Below are positions 26,114-34,430 of a DNA stretch of 64,000 bases, in pieces. Source of the DNA: Nocardioides insulae DSM 17944 (GTDB lineage Bacteria; Actinomycetota; Actinomycetes; Propionibacteriales; Nocardioidaceae). Made by a program: the position numbers and the translations under genes. The stretch covers positions 209,868 through 273,867 of the forward strand of contig NZ_AUGU01000015.1 of assembly GCF_000422825.1 (NCBI RefSeq), written 5' to 3'. Within the stretch, counting starts at the first letter, position 1; each line of letters opens with the position of its first letter. The notes under the pieces were generated by a model. The model was not told the DNA's origin, ran no database searches, and was given only the letters and a program-made list of their open reading frames with translations.

Positions 26114-27448
26114 GTGACCTTGGTACGTCGTGTGACGCTGCTGACCGGAGTGGCGCTGCTGCTCTCGATGCTGCACCTGGTGCCGATGGGATCGGCGTCC
26201 GCCGCCGTACCGGCGGTCTCGACCACGAGCGCCCCGGCGCGCTCGGTGTCGGCCGACCCGAACGCACGGCGGGGCTGGAAGCCGGCCTGGGGTGCGGCGT
26301 TCAACAATCCGGTCGGTTCGCCGGCCGCGCGCAACGCGCTGATGCGGCGGATCAAGAACGCGATCACGCACGCCAAGAAGGGCAGCACGATCCGGATCGC
26401 GGAGTACTCCAACGACCGGGTCGACTTCGCCAACGCGCTGATCAAGGCGCACCGCCGCGGAGTGGACGTCAAGGTGCTGCTCAACGACAACTGGACCTCC
26501 GCGGCCACCACGAAGCTCAAGCGCGCTCTCGGGTCGAAGCGGAAGAAGCGCAGCTGGGTCTACGTCTGCGACCGGTCCTGCGGCGGCGGGCCGGGCAACC
26601 TCCACATGAAGGTCTTCTCCTTCGACCGCACGGGTGCGGCGCGCAACGTGATCATGACCGGGTCGACCAACACCACCAACCGGGCGGTCAACCTGCAGTA
26701 CAACGACCTCTACACCCTGGCCGACCCGGGGCTGTTCCGCACGTGGACCCGGGTCTTCGCGAAGCTGAAGAACGACAAGAACCGGCCGCGCTGGATCTAC
26801 TACACCGGCAAGAACACCAGTGCGACGTTCTACCGCGAGCTCTCCGAGGTGACCGGCCGGAGCTTCCGGAGCCCGCAGTCGGCCACGACCACCACGGCCG
26901 CCCGACTGCCCACCAAGGCCGAGGACCCGGTGATGAAGCGGCTCAACCAGGTCAGCTGCGCGGCACCGCGCGGCACCGGCAACGCCCGTGGACGGACCAA
27001 GGTCCGGATCACGATGTACGCCTGGGCGAACAAGCGCGGTGTGTGGCTGGCCGAGAAGGTCGCCCAGCTGAAGCGACGCGGCTGCGACGTGGCCGTGATC
27101 CTCTCGGTGCCGGGCGGACAGGTCGTCAAGATCCTTCGGGAGTCCGGCGTGCCCATGCGGAGCGCGGACTGGGCGTACATCCCCAACTCCGCGAACCCCT
27201 CGGGCTACACCGTGGACTTCTACTCCCACCTCAAGGTGCTGACCATCGACGGCGGCTTCCGCGGTAAGGGCCAGCAGGTGGTATGGACCGGCTCGGAGAA
27301 CTGGTCGATGATGTCCTTCCGCAACGACGAGCTCATCCTGGAGCTGCACGGTGCGGGCCCCTACCGGCGCTACGACCGCCAGTTCTCGACGATGTGGAGC
27401 GGTCGGGCCACCCACGCGATGGGGGTCAAGCCGGTCGGCAAGCCCTGA
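26114..27448 (+). CDS. Exported phospholipase-D-like protein 2 (both HKD motifs intact)
   Basis: 444-residue PLD-superfamily protein with a signal peptide (about 1-31, LLTGVALLLSMLHLVPMGSASA). HKD motif 1 is HMKVFSFD (about 164), followed by MTGSTNTTN. HKD motif 2 is HLKVLTID (about 372), followed by WTGSENWS. Conserved cysteines (VCDRSCGG, RRGC) suit an oxidising extracellular site. PLD enzymes cleave phosphodiesters in lipids or nucleic acids; which one applies here cannot be told. The GTG follows TCCTGGGGGACCC; earlier in-frame starts have no homology. Strongly similar to the next gene. Confidence 0.82.
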   Translation: MTLVRRVTLLTGVALLLSMLHLVPMGSASAAVPAVSTTSAPARSVSADPNARRGWKPAWGAAFNNPVGSPAARNALMRRIKNAITHAKKGSTIRIAEYSNDRVDFANALIKAHRRGVDVKVLLNDNWTSAATTKLKRALGSKRKKRSWVYVCDRSCGGGPGNLHMKVFSFDRTGAARNVIMTGSTNTTNRAVNLQYNDLYTLADPGLFRTWTRVFAKLKNDKNRPRWIYYTGKNTSATFYRELSEVTGRSFRSPQSATTTTAARLPTKAEDPVMKRLNQVSCAAPRGTGNARGRTKVRITMYAWANKRGVWLAEKVAQLKRRGCDVAVILSVPGGQVVKILRESGVPMRSADWAYIPNSANPSGYTVDFYSHLKVLTIDGGFRGKGQQVVWTGSENWSMMSFRNDELILELHGAGPYRRYDRQFSTMWSGRATHAMGVKPVGKP

Positions 27449-27473
27449 CCGTTCTCGTCCCTCTTCCGATCTC

Positions 27474-27510
27474 CACCACGCCCTCCCGCCACCCGCGGGA
27501 GGGCGTGGTG
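27474..27510 (+). terminator. Terminator hairpin between the two PLD-like genes
   Basis: Perfect 16-pair stem (27474-27489 with 27495-27510) with a 5-base loop, 26 bases after the stop. The two tandem genes are therefore probably transcribed separately. Confidence 0.75.
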
Positions 27511-27665
27511 CTGTTCCTGGGCACGCGGCTCATGTGTTTGACTGGTCGCGGTCCGAAGGCCGACCATGTCGCCTCCGCCACCGGTGTGTGAGGTGCGTGA
27601 TCGGCCTCGGGCGCGCTTGGACACAGACCGCGCATGACACACGTAGGCCGGGGGACAGATTCACC

Positions 27666-28988
27666 GTGATACGCCGTTTGACCATCCTGACCGGAGTGGC
27701 CCTGCTGCTCTCCATGCTCCACCTGGTGCCCACGGGATCGGCCTCGGCCGCCTCGGCGCCCGCCTCCGCACCGGCGGCACGATCGGCGCCGGCCGACCCG
27801 GCCGCGCGGAAGGGGTGGAGACCCGCGTGGGGTGCGGCGTTCAACAATCCGGTCGGTTCGCCGGCCGCGCGCAACGCGCTGATCCGGCGGATCAAGAACG
27901 CGATCAAACACGCCAAGAAGGGCAGCACGATCCGGATCGCGGAGTACTCCAACGACCGGTTCGACTTCGCCAACGCCCTGATCAAGGCGCACCGCCGCGG
28001 AGTGGACGTCAAGGTGCTGCTCAACGACAACTGGACCTCGGCCGCGACCCAGAAGATGAAGCGCAAGCTCGGCACCAAGAAGAGCCGCCGTAGCTGGGTC
28101 TACGTGTGCAAGCGGTCCTGTGGCGGTGGCCCGGGCAACATGCACGTCAAGGTGTTCTCCTTCGAGCGCACGGGTGCGGCGCGCAACGTGATCATGACCG
28201 GGTCGACCAACACCACCAACCGGGCGGTCAACCTGCAGTACAACGACCTCTACACCCTGGCCGACCCGGGGCTGTTCCGCACGTGGACCCGGGTCTTCGC
28301 GAAGCTGAAGAAGGACAAGAACCGGCCGCGCTGGATCTACTACACCGGCAAGAACACCAGTGCGACGTTCTACCGCGAGCTCTCCGAGGTGACCGGCCGG
28401 AGCTTCCGGAGCCCGCAGTCGCTGACCACCACCACCGCTGCCAAACTCCCCACCAAGGCGCAGGACCCGGTGATGAAGCGGCTCAACCAGGTCAGCTGCC
28501 GTGCGCCGGGCAACACCGGCACCAAGCGCAACCGGACGAAGATCCGGATCGCCATGTACGCCTGGACGAGCGAACGGGGCGTCTGGCTGGCCAAGAAGGT
28601 CGGCCAGCTCAAGCGGCGCGGCTGCGACATCCGGGTGATCCTCTCGGTCCCCGGCGGCCAGGTCGTGAAGATCCTCAAGGCCAATCGGGTGCCGATGCGC
28701 AGCGCCGACTGGAAGTTCATCCCCTCCTCTTCGCAGAAGTCGGGCTACATCGTCGACTTCTACTCCCACCTGAAGGTGATGACCGTCAACGGGAGCTTCC
28801 GCGGCAAGGGTCAGCGGGTGACCTGGACCGGCTCGGAGAACTGGTCGATGATGTCCTTCCGCAACGACGAGATGATCCTCGAACTGCACGGTCGTCGCCC
28901 CTACCGGCAGTACGACCGCCAGTTCAAGAAGATGTGGAACGGGCGGGCCACCCACCGGATGGGCATCAAGCCCGCCGGCAAGCCCTGA
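27666..28988 (+). CDS. Exported phospholipase-D-like protein 3 (altered HKD motifs)
   Basis: 440 residues, the tandem paralog of the preceding gene with the same layout: signal peptide (about 1-30), GAAFNNPVGSPAARN block, two PLD halves. HKD motif 1 reads HVKVFSFE (Asp to Glu) and motif 2 HLKVMTVN (Asp to Asn), while His and Lys are kept. Since His and Lys are the catalytic residues, activity may remain but could differ. The GTG at 27666 follows GGGGGA. A 255-base stretch (28167-28421) differs from the upstream copy by one base. Confidence 0.82.
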   Translation: MIRRLTILTGVALLLSMLHLVPTGSASAASAPASAPAARSAPADPAARKGWRPAWGAAFNNPVGSPAARNALIRRIKNAIKHAKKGSTIRIAEYSNDRFDFANALIKAHRRGVDVKVLLNDNWTSAATQKMKRKLGTKKSRRSWVYVCKRSCGGGPGNMHVKVFSFERTGAARNVIMTGSTNTTNRAVNLQYNDLYTLADPGLFRTWTRVFAKLKKDKNRPRWIYYTGKNTSATFYRELSEVTGRSFRSPQSLTTTTAAKLPTKAQDPVMKRLNQVSCRAPGNTGTKRNRTKIRIAMYAWTSERGVWLAKKVGQLKRRGCDIRVILSVPGGQVVKILKANRVPMRSADWKFIPSSSQKSGYIVDFYSHLKVMTVNGSFRGKGQRVTWTGSENWSMMSFRNDEMILELHGRRPYRQYDRQFKKMWNGRATHRMGIKPAGKP

Positions 28989-29015
28989 CCCGGGCGGTCC
29001 TCCGACCTCGACTCC

Positions 29016-29057
29016 CCGCCGGCCGAGGCGGTCCGACCGGACCGCCTCGGCCGGCGG
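29016..29057. terminator. Very stable hairpin between convergent genes
   Basis: A perfect 19-pair stem (29016-29034 with 29039-29057) and 4-base loop lies between PLD-like gene 3 and the convergent EEP gene 3. Probably bidirectional. Confidence 0.7.
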
Positions 29058-29130
29058 TACGTCGTCAGGGGGTCGCGCCGCGGCGCCTTGATCCAGCCGT
29101 CGAGCCAGAGCCACCCATTGGTGGAGCTAC

Positions 29131-30471
29131 TTACTCGGCGTCCTCGCCGGCCCGGGGCGGACAGAACCAGAGCTGCTCACCGCGGTTGCGGACCGAGGTG
29201 CAGTCGGGGTCCTCGGTGCGGGCCGGGACGGACGCGCTGGTGTGGATCATCGGGTGGTCGCTGATCTTGCGGGACGCGGTGCTGTCGTCCCGGACATGGT
29301 CGGTGAACTCAATTGCCGAGGACCCCATGATCCAGTCGATGAAGGGCCGCTCGGAGACGACGCAGCCGCTCCCGGACTGGTGGGTGCCGTCGCTGGCGTG
29401 CATGCCGCTCTGCGCGCTCATCGAACAGCCGTACTGCTCCCGGTCGTTCATGTCGCCGGTGATGATCATCGGCGTGCCGTCCGCGGTGAGCTGCTCGGCG
29501 AGGGCCGCCTCCCGGGCGACGGCGGCATCGCGCCACCGCTGTGCGCCGCCGTGCGTGTCAGCGGGGTTGTGGTAGTTGCCGAACCAGACCCGCTGCCCGG
29601 TCTGGAGGTGTTCGAGCAACACATGCGGCATCTGCCGGGTCCGGCCGCCGAAGTAGGGGATCGAGCTGGTCTCGGACTGGACCAACTCCCAGACCGAGGT
29701 GTCCCACGCGATCGAGTTCTCCCCGTCCGCGGCGGAGCGGGACGTGCCCGGGAAGAGCGCGTAGGAGCGTTCCACGACGGCCGCCTGGTCGCGCTGAAGC
29801 TCCTGGAGGCCGACCACCGAGACCCCCTGAGAGCGAAGCTCGCCGACCGCGCGGCCGGCACGACTCGGGCCCGAGCCGAACCCCTTCCGCCCGGAGGGGC
29901 CGCGGGTGTGGCTCGACCCGAGCATGTTGAAGGTGGCCACCCGGAAGTCGGTCTCCTCGCGGGCGCCCGCGTCGACCAGCACCAGCCCCTTCTCGGCGTA
30001 CTCCTCGCGAAGCTCCTCGACGGTGGGGATGTGCTTGTTGATCCGGACCCCTGGCAGCACCGGCGCCGGCGGAACCGGCGGGCCGTAGACGCCGGGCCGG
30101 CTGCCGACCGCAGCCGGTGCCGGCGGGGTCGAACGAACCGGCGCAGCGGTGGTGGACCTCGCCGCGGTCTCCCGAGCGGTCGGAGCGGGGGCGGAGGGTC
30201 GGGGGACATCGCTCGAACCGGCCGCCGCGGCCCCGCCGGGTGCGGTGTCGGGACCAGTGGCCGGGCCGGCGTCGGTGCCGGTGAGAGCGCTGGGCACCAT
30301 CCCGCCCTGCGAGGCGGCGAGACCGACCCCGAGGACGGCCGCGCCGGCCAGGGCCGCGATCGAGAGTCGGGCGAGCCTGGGTCGGCGTACCTCCAGCCGA
30401 CGCGACGGTGGGGCAGGTCGGGAGGGACGGGACGGTCGGCTCGCGCGACGGCGTCCCGGCTCCTTGCTCAT
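29131..30471 (-). CDS. Membrane-anchored EEP-family nuclease/phosphodiesterase 3
   Basis: 446 residues. A very basic N-terminus (1-33) precedes a membrane anchor (about 35-55, LSIAALAGAAVLGVGLAA), a long Pro/Ala/Thr linker (about 60-150), then an EEP domain (about 185-425) with RVATFNMLGSSHT, VVGLQELQ, ITGDMNDREQYGC and SDHPMI. A 20-residue Cys-containing tail follows (DCTSVRNRGEQLWFC), which may form a disulfide. Third EEP paralog of the window, 40-60% similar by eye in motifs. The ATG at 30471 is chosen because upstream sequence is unstructured. Confidence 0.78.
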   Translation of the reverse strand: MSKEPGRRRASRPSRPSRPAPPSRRLEVRRPRLARLSIAALAGAAVLGVGLAASQGGMVPSALTGTDAGPATGPDTAPGGAAAAGSSDVPRPSAPAPTARETAARSTTAAPVRSTPPAPAAVGSRPGVYGPPVPPAPVLPGVRINKHIPTVEELREEYAEKGLVLVDAGAREETDFRVATFNMLGSSHTRGPSGRKGFGSGPSRAGRAVGELRSQGVSVVGLQELQRDQAAVVERSYALFPGTSRSAADGENSIAWDTSVWELVQSETSSIPYFGGRTRQMPHVLLEHLQTGQRVWFGNYHNPADTHGGAQRWRDAAVAREAALAEQLTADGTPMIITGDMNDREQYGCSMSAQSGMHASDGTHQSGSGCVVSERPFIDWIMGSSAIEFTDHVRDDSTASRKISDHPMIHTSASVPARTEDPDCTSVRNRGEQLWFCPPRAGEDAE

Positions 30472-30588
30472 GGCGCTGGATCGTAGCCGGTTCGCGCGGG
30501 GGCACCCTCCTCGACGTGGCACGGTCCGGGACTGCGTCCGGCACCGGCGTGGTGGCGGCACTTTGCGATAGGTCACATTGAGTTACCG

Positions 30589-30627
30589 GCACGTCACGAC
30601 AGGGACATACTGTGCAGCGCACGTCAC
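30589..30627 (+). promoter_or_regulatory. Promoter region with GCACGTCAC direct repeats
   Basis: Identical 9-base GCACGTCAC copies at 30589-30597 and 30619-30627 start 30 bases apart (about three helical turns) and flank a CATACT -10-like box at 30606-30611. They could be operators for the acyl-CoA dehydrogenase gene. Confidence 0.35.
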
Positions 30628-30667
30628 ACGGGCATGACCGACAGCTCACGAAAGGACCCACCACGCA

Positions 30668-31864
30668 ATGGGCCGCCTCTGCCAGACCGACGGACTCACC
30701 GACGACCAGACCGAGATCCTCAAGGCCGTCCGGGTCTTCGTGGACGAGAAGATCATCCCGGTGGCCACCGAGCTCGAGCACCGTGACGAGTATCCGCAGG
30801 AGATCGTGGACGGGCTCAAGGAGCTGGGTGTCTTCGGTCTGATGATCCCGGAGGAGTACGGCGGGCTGGGGGAGTCGCTGCTGACCTACGCGTTGTGCGT
30901 GGAGGAGATCGCTCGAGGGTGGATGAGCGTCTCCGGCGTGATCAACACCCACTTCATCGTGGCCTACATGCTTCTCCAGCACGGCACCGAGGAGCAGAAG
31001 CGGAAGTACCTGCCGCGGATGGCGACCGGTGAGGTGCGCGGTGCCTTCTCGATGTCCGAGCCGGCGCTGGGCTCGGACGTGTCCGCGGTCTCGACCAAGG
31101 CGGTCAAGCAGGCCGACGGCTCCTACGCCATCACCGGTCAGAAGATGTGGCTGACCAACGGTGGCACCTCGACCCTGGTCGCGGTGCTGACCAAGACCGA
31201 CGAGGGCGCGGACTCGGTCTACAGGAACATGACCACCTTCCTGGTGGAGAAGACCCCCGGGTTCGGCGAGGTGGCACAGGGCATCACCGTGCCCGGCAAG
31301 ATCGACAAGATGGGCTACAAGGGCATCGACACGACCGAGATGGTCTTCGACGCCCATCAGATCGCGGCCGAGCAGATCCTCGGTGGCGAGCCCGGCAAGG
31401 GCTTCTACCAGATGATGGACGGGGTCGAGGTCGGCCGGGTCAACGTCGCGGCCCGGGCCTGCGGGATCGCCTGGCGGGCCTTCGAGCTCGGCATCGACTA
31501 CGCCCAGCAGCGGGAGACCTTCGGCAAGCCGATCGCACAGCACCAGGCGATCCTGTTCCGTCTCGCGGAGATGGCGACCAAGGTGGAGACCTCGCACGCG
31601 ATGATGGTCCGTGCCGCCCGGCTCAAGGACTCCGGGGAGCGGCTCGACGTCGAGGCCGGGATGGCCAAGATGGTCGCCAGCGAGTACTGCAACGAGGTCG
31701 TCGAGGCCTCCTTCCGGATCCACGGCGGCTACGGCTACTCCAAGGAGTACGAGATCGAGCGGCTCTACCGCGAGGCCGCGTTCATGCTCATCGGAGAGGG
31801 CACCTCGGAGATCCAGAAGATGATCATCGGGCGCAACCTGCTCAAGGACTACAAGCGCGCCTGA
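30668..31864 (+). CDS. Acyl-CoA dehydrogenase
   Basis: FAD-dependent acyl-CoA dehydrogenase, 398 residues, the usual length. It oxidises an acyl-CoA to the enoyl-CoA, passing electrons to ETF. Seen are the N-terminal helical domain, FSMSEPALGSDVSAV and ITGQKMWLTNGG in the middle beta domain, RETFGKPI, and the C-terminal HGGYGYSKEYEIERLYREA with GEGTSEIQ. Chain-length preference cannot be read. AAAGGA (30650-30655) lies about 12 bases before the ATG. It interrupts the accessory region and looks unrelated to its neighbours. Confidence 0.92.
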   Translation: MGRLCQTDGLTDDQTEILKAVRVFVDEKIIPVATELEHRDEYPQEIVDGLKELGVFGLMIPEEYGGLGESLLTYALCVEEIARGWMSVSGVINTHFIVAYMLLQHGTEEQKRKYLPRMATGEVRGAFSMSEPALGSDVSAVSTKAVKQADGSYAITGQKMWLTNGGTSTLVAVLTKTDEGADSVYRNMTTFLVEKTPGFGEVAQGITVPGKIDKMGYKGIDTTEMVFDAHQIAAEQILGGEPGKGFYQMMDGVEVGRVNVAARACGIAWRAFELGIDYAQQRETFGKPIAQHQAILFRLAEMATKVETSHAMMVRAARLKDSGERLDVEAGMAKMVASEYCNEVVEASFRIHGGYGYSKEYEIERLYREAAFMLIGEGTSEIQKMIIGRNLLKDYKRA

Positions 31865-31885
31865 ACAGAATCGGCGGCCCCGAGC

Positions 31886-31918
31886 AACGGCCCGGTCACC
31901 AGGGGTGACCGGGCCGTT
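31886..31918 (+). terminator. Terminator after the acyl-CoA dehydrogenase gene
   Basis: A 15-pair stem (AACGGCCCGGTCACC with its complement) and 3-base loop AGG, ending in TTTG. Confidence 0.75.
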
Positions 31919-31938
31919 TGCATGCCCGCGGTCCCAGG

Positions 31939-31944
31939 TAGGCT
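31939..31944 (+). promoter_or_regulatory. -10 box TAGGCT, leaderless-type promoter
   Basis: TAGGCT lies 7 bases before the ATG at 31952, with TTTGCA at 31917-31922 (16 bases upstream) as a possible -35. It follows directly on the preceding terminator. Confidence 0.5.
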
Positions 31945-31951
31945 CCGCGCC

Positions 31952-34423
31952 ATGAGCCGTGCCTTCCTCCACGTGGGCAGCCCGAAGACGGGCACCACCT
32001 TCCTGCAGTCGGTCCTGTGGCGCGGCCGCGAGGAGGCGTTGGCCCAAGGGGTGCTGCTCCCGCTGAGGACGGTGCACGACCACTTCCGGGCGGCCCTGGA
32101 CCTTCGGGGCGCCACCCGTCAGGTGGTGGACCCGAACCAGCTGGCCGGCGCTTGGGACCGCGTGGTCGAGGGAGCGGCCGGTTGGGACGGCGACGTCCTG
32201 ATCTCGCACGAGGTGCTCTGCTGGGCGACCCCGGAGCAGGCACAGCGCGCGATCGGGTCCGTGGCGGATCTCGGCTTCGAGCCGCACCTGATCATCACCG
32301 CCCGCGATCTGGCCCGGCAACTGCCCGCGGAGTGGCAGGAGCGGGTCAAGGCACGCAGCACCCTGTCCTTCGGCGACTACCTCGACGGGGTGCGCCACCC
32401 GGAGAGCACGATGGGTCGCCACACCTGGCGGGCGCACGACTTCGCCGACCTCGCCCGGCGGTGGGGTGGCGACCTGCCGGCCGACCGCATCCACGTGGTG
32501 ACCGTGCCGCTGTCCGGAGCGCCCAAGGACCTGCTCTGGCGGCGGTTCGCCGGCGTACTCGGGCTCGACCCGGATCGGTTCGACCTGGATGTCGGCCGGC
32601 CCAACGAGTCGTTGGGATTGGAGCAGACCGAGTTGCTGCGCGCGCTGAACGGCCGGTTGGGCAAGCGGCTGGCCCGTCCGGGGCCCTATCCCCGCTACGT
32701 CAAGAGCGGCTACGCACACGGTGTGCTCAGCTCCCGGCCGGGCACCAAGATCAGCCTCGCCGGGGCGGACCTCGAGTTCGCCCGCGAGCAGTCCGCACGG
32801 GTGGTCAGAGAGCTCGAGCAGTTGGGCGTCGACGTCGTCGGCGACCTCGAGGAGCTCCTGGTCACCGCCCCGCCGCGCCCCGACGAGGTGTCGCCCGGCC
32901 GCGAGGAGATCACCACCGAGCGGCTGCTCGCCGAGGCGGTCGAGGGCACCATCGGGCTTCTGGAGCGCTCGGAGGAGATGCACCACCGACACCGGCAGGA
33001 GATCCGCGAACTGCGTCACGAGCTGGCCCGCGAGCGCAAGCGGGCCAAGCGGCTGACCAAGCAGCGGGACCGGCTGGCCGCCGACGCGGCCGCGCCGGTG
33101 CGTCACGTCGCCCGGACGGTACGCCGCCGCGCCGGTGGGCTGGTGCGGCGCGCCCGAGGTGTGGTGGGGGCCGGTGCCGAGCGGGCCGCCGAGAGCGAGC
33201 GGGTCGCGGCCGCGCGGAGGCGGACCAAGGTCCACTTCCTGATGTACAACGTCAACGGCATCGGCGGGGTCGCGCGGACGACGATCAACGTCGCCAACGC
33301 CCTGGCCGACCACTACGACGTGGAGATCATCAGCCTCAACAGGCGGCGCTCGAGGCCGACGTTCCAGATCGACCCGCGGGTCACGGTGACCTATCTGCTG
33401 CCCACCCACCTCAAGGCGAAGAAGCCGCGCTTCACCCCCGAGCAGGCGGAGCTCAACGGCCGGCCGAGTGTGCTGCACCAGGTCACCCCGATCGTCGACA
33501 ACTACTCCGCACTGACCGACCGGGTCTTCGCCGAGGCGCTGGGGTCGCTCGGACCCGACGATGTCCTTGTCCCGACCCGCCCCTCGCTCAACGCGATCGC
33601 CACCTACTTCACCGCCGAGGGCCCCGGCCGACCGACGATCATCGGCTGGGACCACATGAACTACCCGCTGCGCTATCAATCGGAGGAGAGGCAGATCGGC
33701 CAGGCCCTCGATTACGCCCTGCCCCGCCTGGACGCCCTGGTCGTCCTGACCAACGCCGACGCCGGTGACTATCGTGTCCGCCACCCGCAACTGCGGGTGC
33801 AGCGGATCGCCAACGCCGTCAGTTGGTCGCCGGTCGATCCGCGTCCGCCGCACGAGGAGAAGCTGGTCGTGGCCGCCGGTCGGCTCTCCCCGGCCAAGGG
33901 CTTCGATCTGTTGGTCTCGGCGTGGGCCCTGATCGCAGAGGAGTTCCCCGACTGGGAGTGCCGCATCCACGGGGCGGGCACCCTGCGGACCGAGCTGCAA
34001 CGGCAGATCGACGCCGCCGGGGTGAAGGTCACCCTGCCCGGCTACTCCGACGACATGGAGGCGACCCTCCGGGAGGCCGCGGTCTATGTGATGTCCTCGC
34101 GCAAGGAGGGCTTCGGGATGACGCTCACCGAGGCGCTCAGTCAGGGCACGCCGCTGGTCTCCTTCGACTGCCCGCGCGGCCCCGGCGAGATCGTGGTCGA
34201 CGGCAGCAACGGCCGGTTGGTCCCCGACGGGGATGTCCCTGCGCTCGCGGCCGCGCTCAGGGAGCTGATGGGCGACCGGGAGTTGCGAGACCGGATGGGG
34301 GAGCAGGGGCTGCGCGACGCGCACCAGTACGAGCTGGAGAGCATCACCCAGCAGTGGGTGGAACTCATCGACGAGGTCCACGGGACCTCGCCCCGGACCC
34401 AGCAGAGCACGGAAGGACGCTGA
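31952..34423 (+). CDS. Sulfotransferase-fold / GT4 glycosyltransferase fusion
   Basis: 823-residue bifunctional protein. The N-terminal half (1-400) is a sulfotransferase-fold domain with P-loop GSPKTGTTFLQSVLW (about 8-22) and TARDLARQLPAEWQERVK (about 115-132), ending in a coiled-coil and basic linker (about 340-420). The C-terminal half (about 428-815) is a GT-B glycosyltransferase of the GT4 type: NVNGIGGVARTTINVANAL, VAAGRLSPAKGFDLLVSAW, and the donor motif SSRKEGFGMTLTEALSQGTP. The fusion implies that sugar addition and sulfation act on the same glycan. Acceptor unknown. It is followed after 7 bases by another sulfotransferase-like gene. Confidence 0.78.
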   Translation: MSRAFLHVGSPKTGTTFLQSVLWRGREEALAQGVLLPLRTVHDHFRAALDLRGATRQVVDPNQLAGAWDRVVEGAAGWDGDVLISHEVLCWATPEQAQRAIGSVADLGFEPHLIITARDLARQLPAEWQERVKARSTLSFGDYLDGVRHPESTMGRHTWRAHDFADLARRWGGDLPADRIHVVTVPLSGAPKDLLWRRFAGVLGLDPDRFDLDVGRPNESLGLEQTELLRALNGRLGKRLARPGPYPRYVKSGYAHGVLSSRPGTKISLAGADLEFAREQSARVVRELEQLGVDVVGDLEELLVTAPPRPDEVSPGREEITTERLLAEAVEGTIGLLERSEEMHHRHRQEIRELRHELARERKRAKRLTKQRDRLAADAAAPVRHVARTVRRRAGGLVRRARGVVGAGAERAAESERVAAARRRTKVHFLMYNVNGIGGVARTTINVANALADHYDVEIISLNRRRSRPTFQIDPRVTVTYLLPTHLKAKKPRFTPEQAELNGRPSVLHQVTPIVDNYSALTDRVFAEALGSLGPDDVLVPTRPSLNAIATYFTAEGPGRPTIIGWDHMNYPLRYQSEERQIGQALDYALPRLDALVVLTNADAGDYRVRHPQLRVQRIANAVSWSPVDPRPPHEEKLVVAAGRLSPAKGFDLLVSAWALIAEEFPDWECRIHGAGTLRTELQRQIDAAGVKVTLPGYSDDMEATLREAAVYVMSSRKEGFGMTLTEALSQGTPLVSFDCPRGPGEIVVDGSNGRLVPDGDVPALAAALRELMGDRELRDRMGEQGLRDAHQYELESITQQWVELIDEVHGTSPRTQQSTEGR

Positions 34424-34430
34424 CCAGCCC

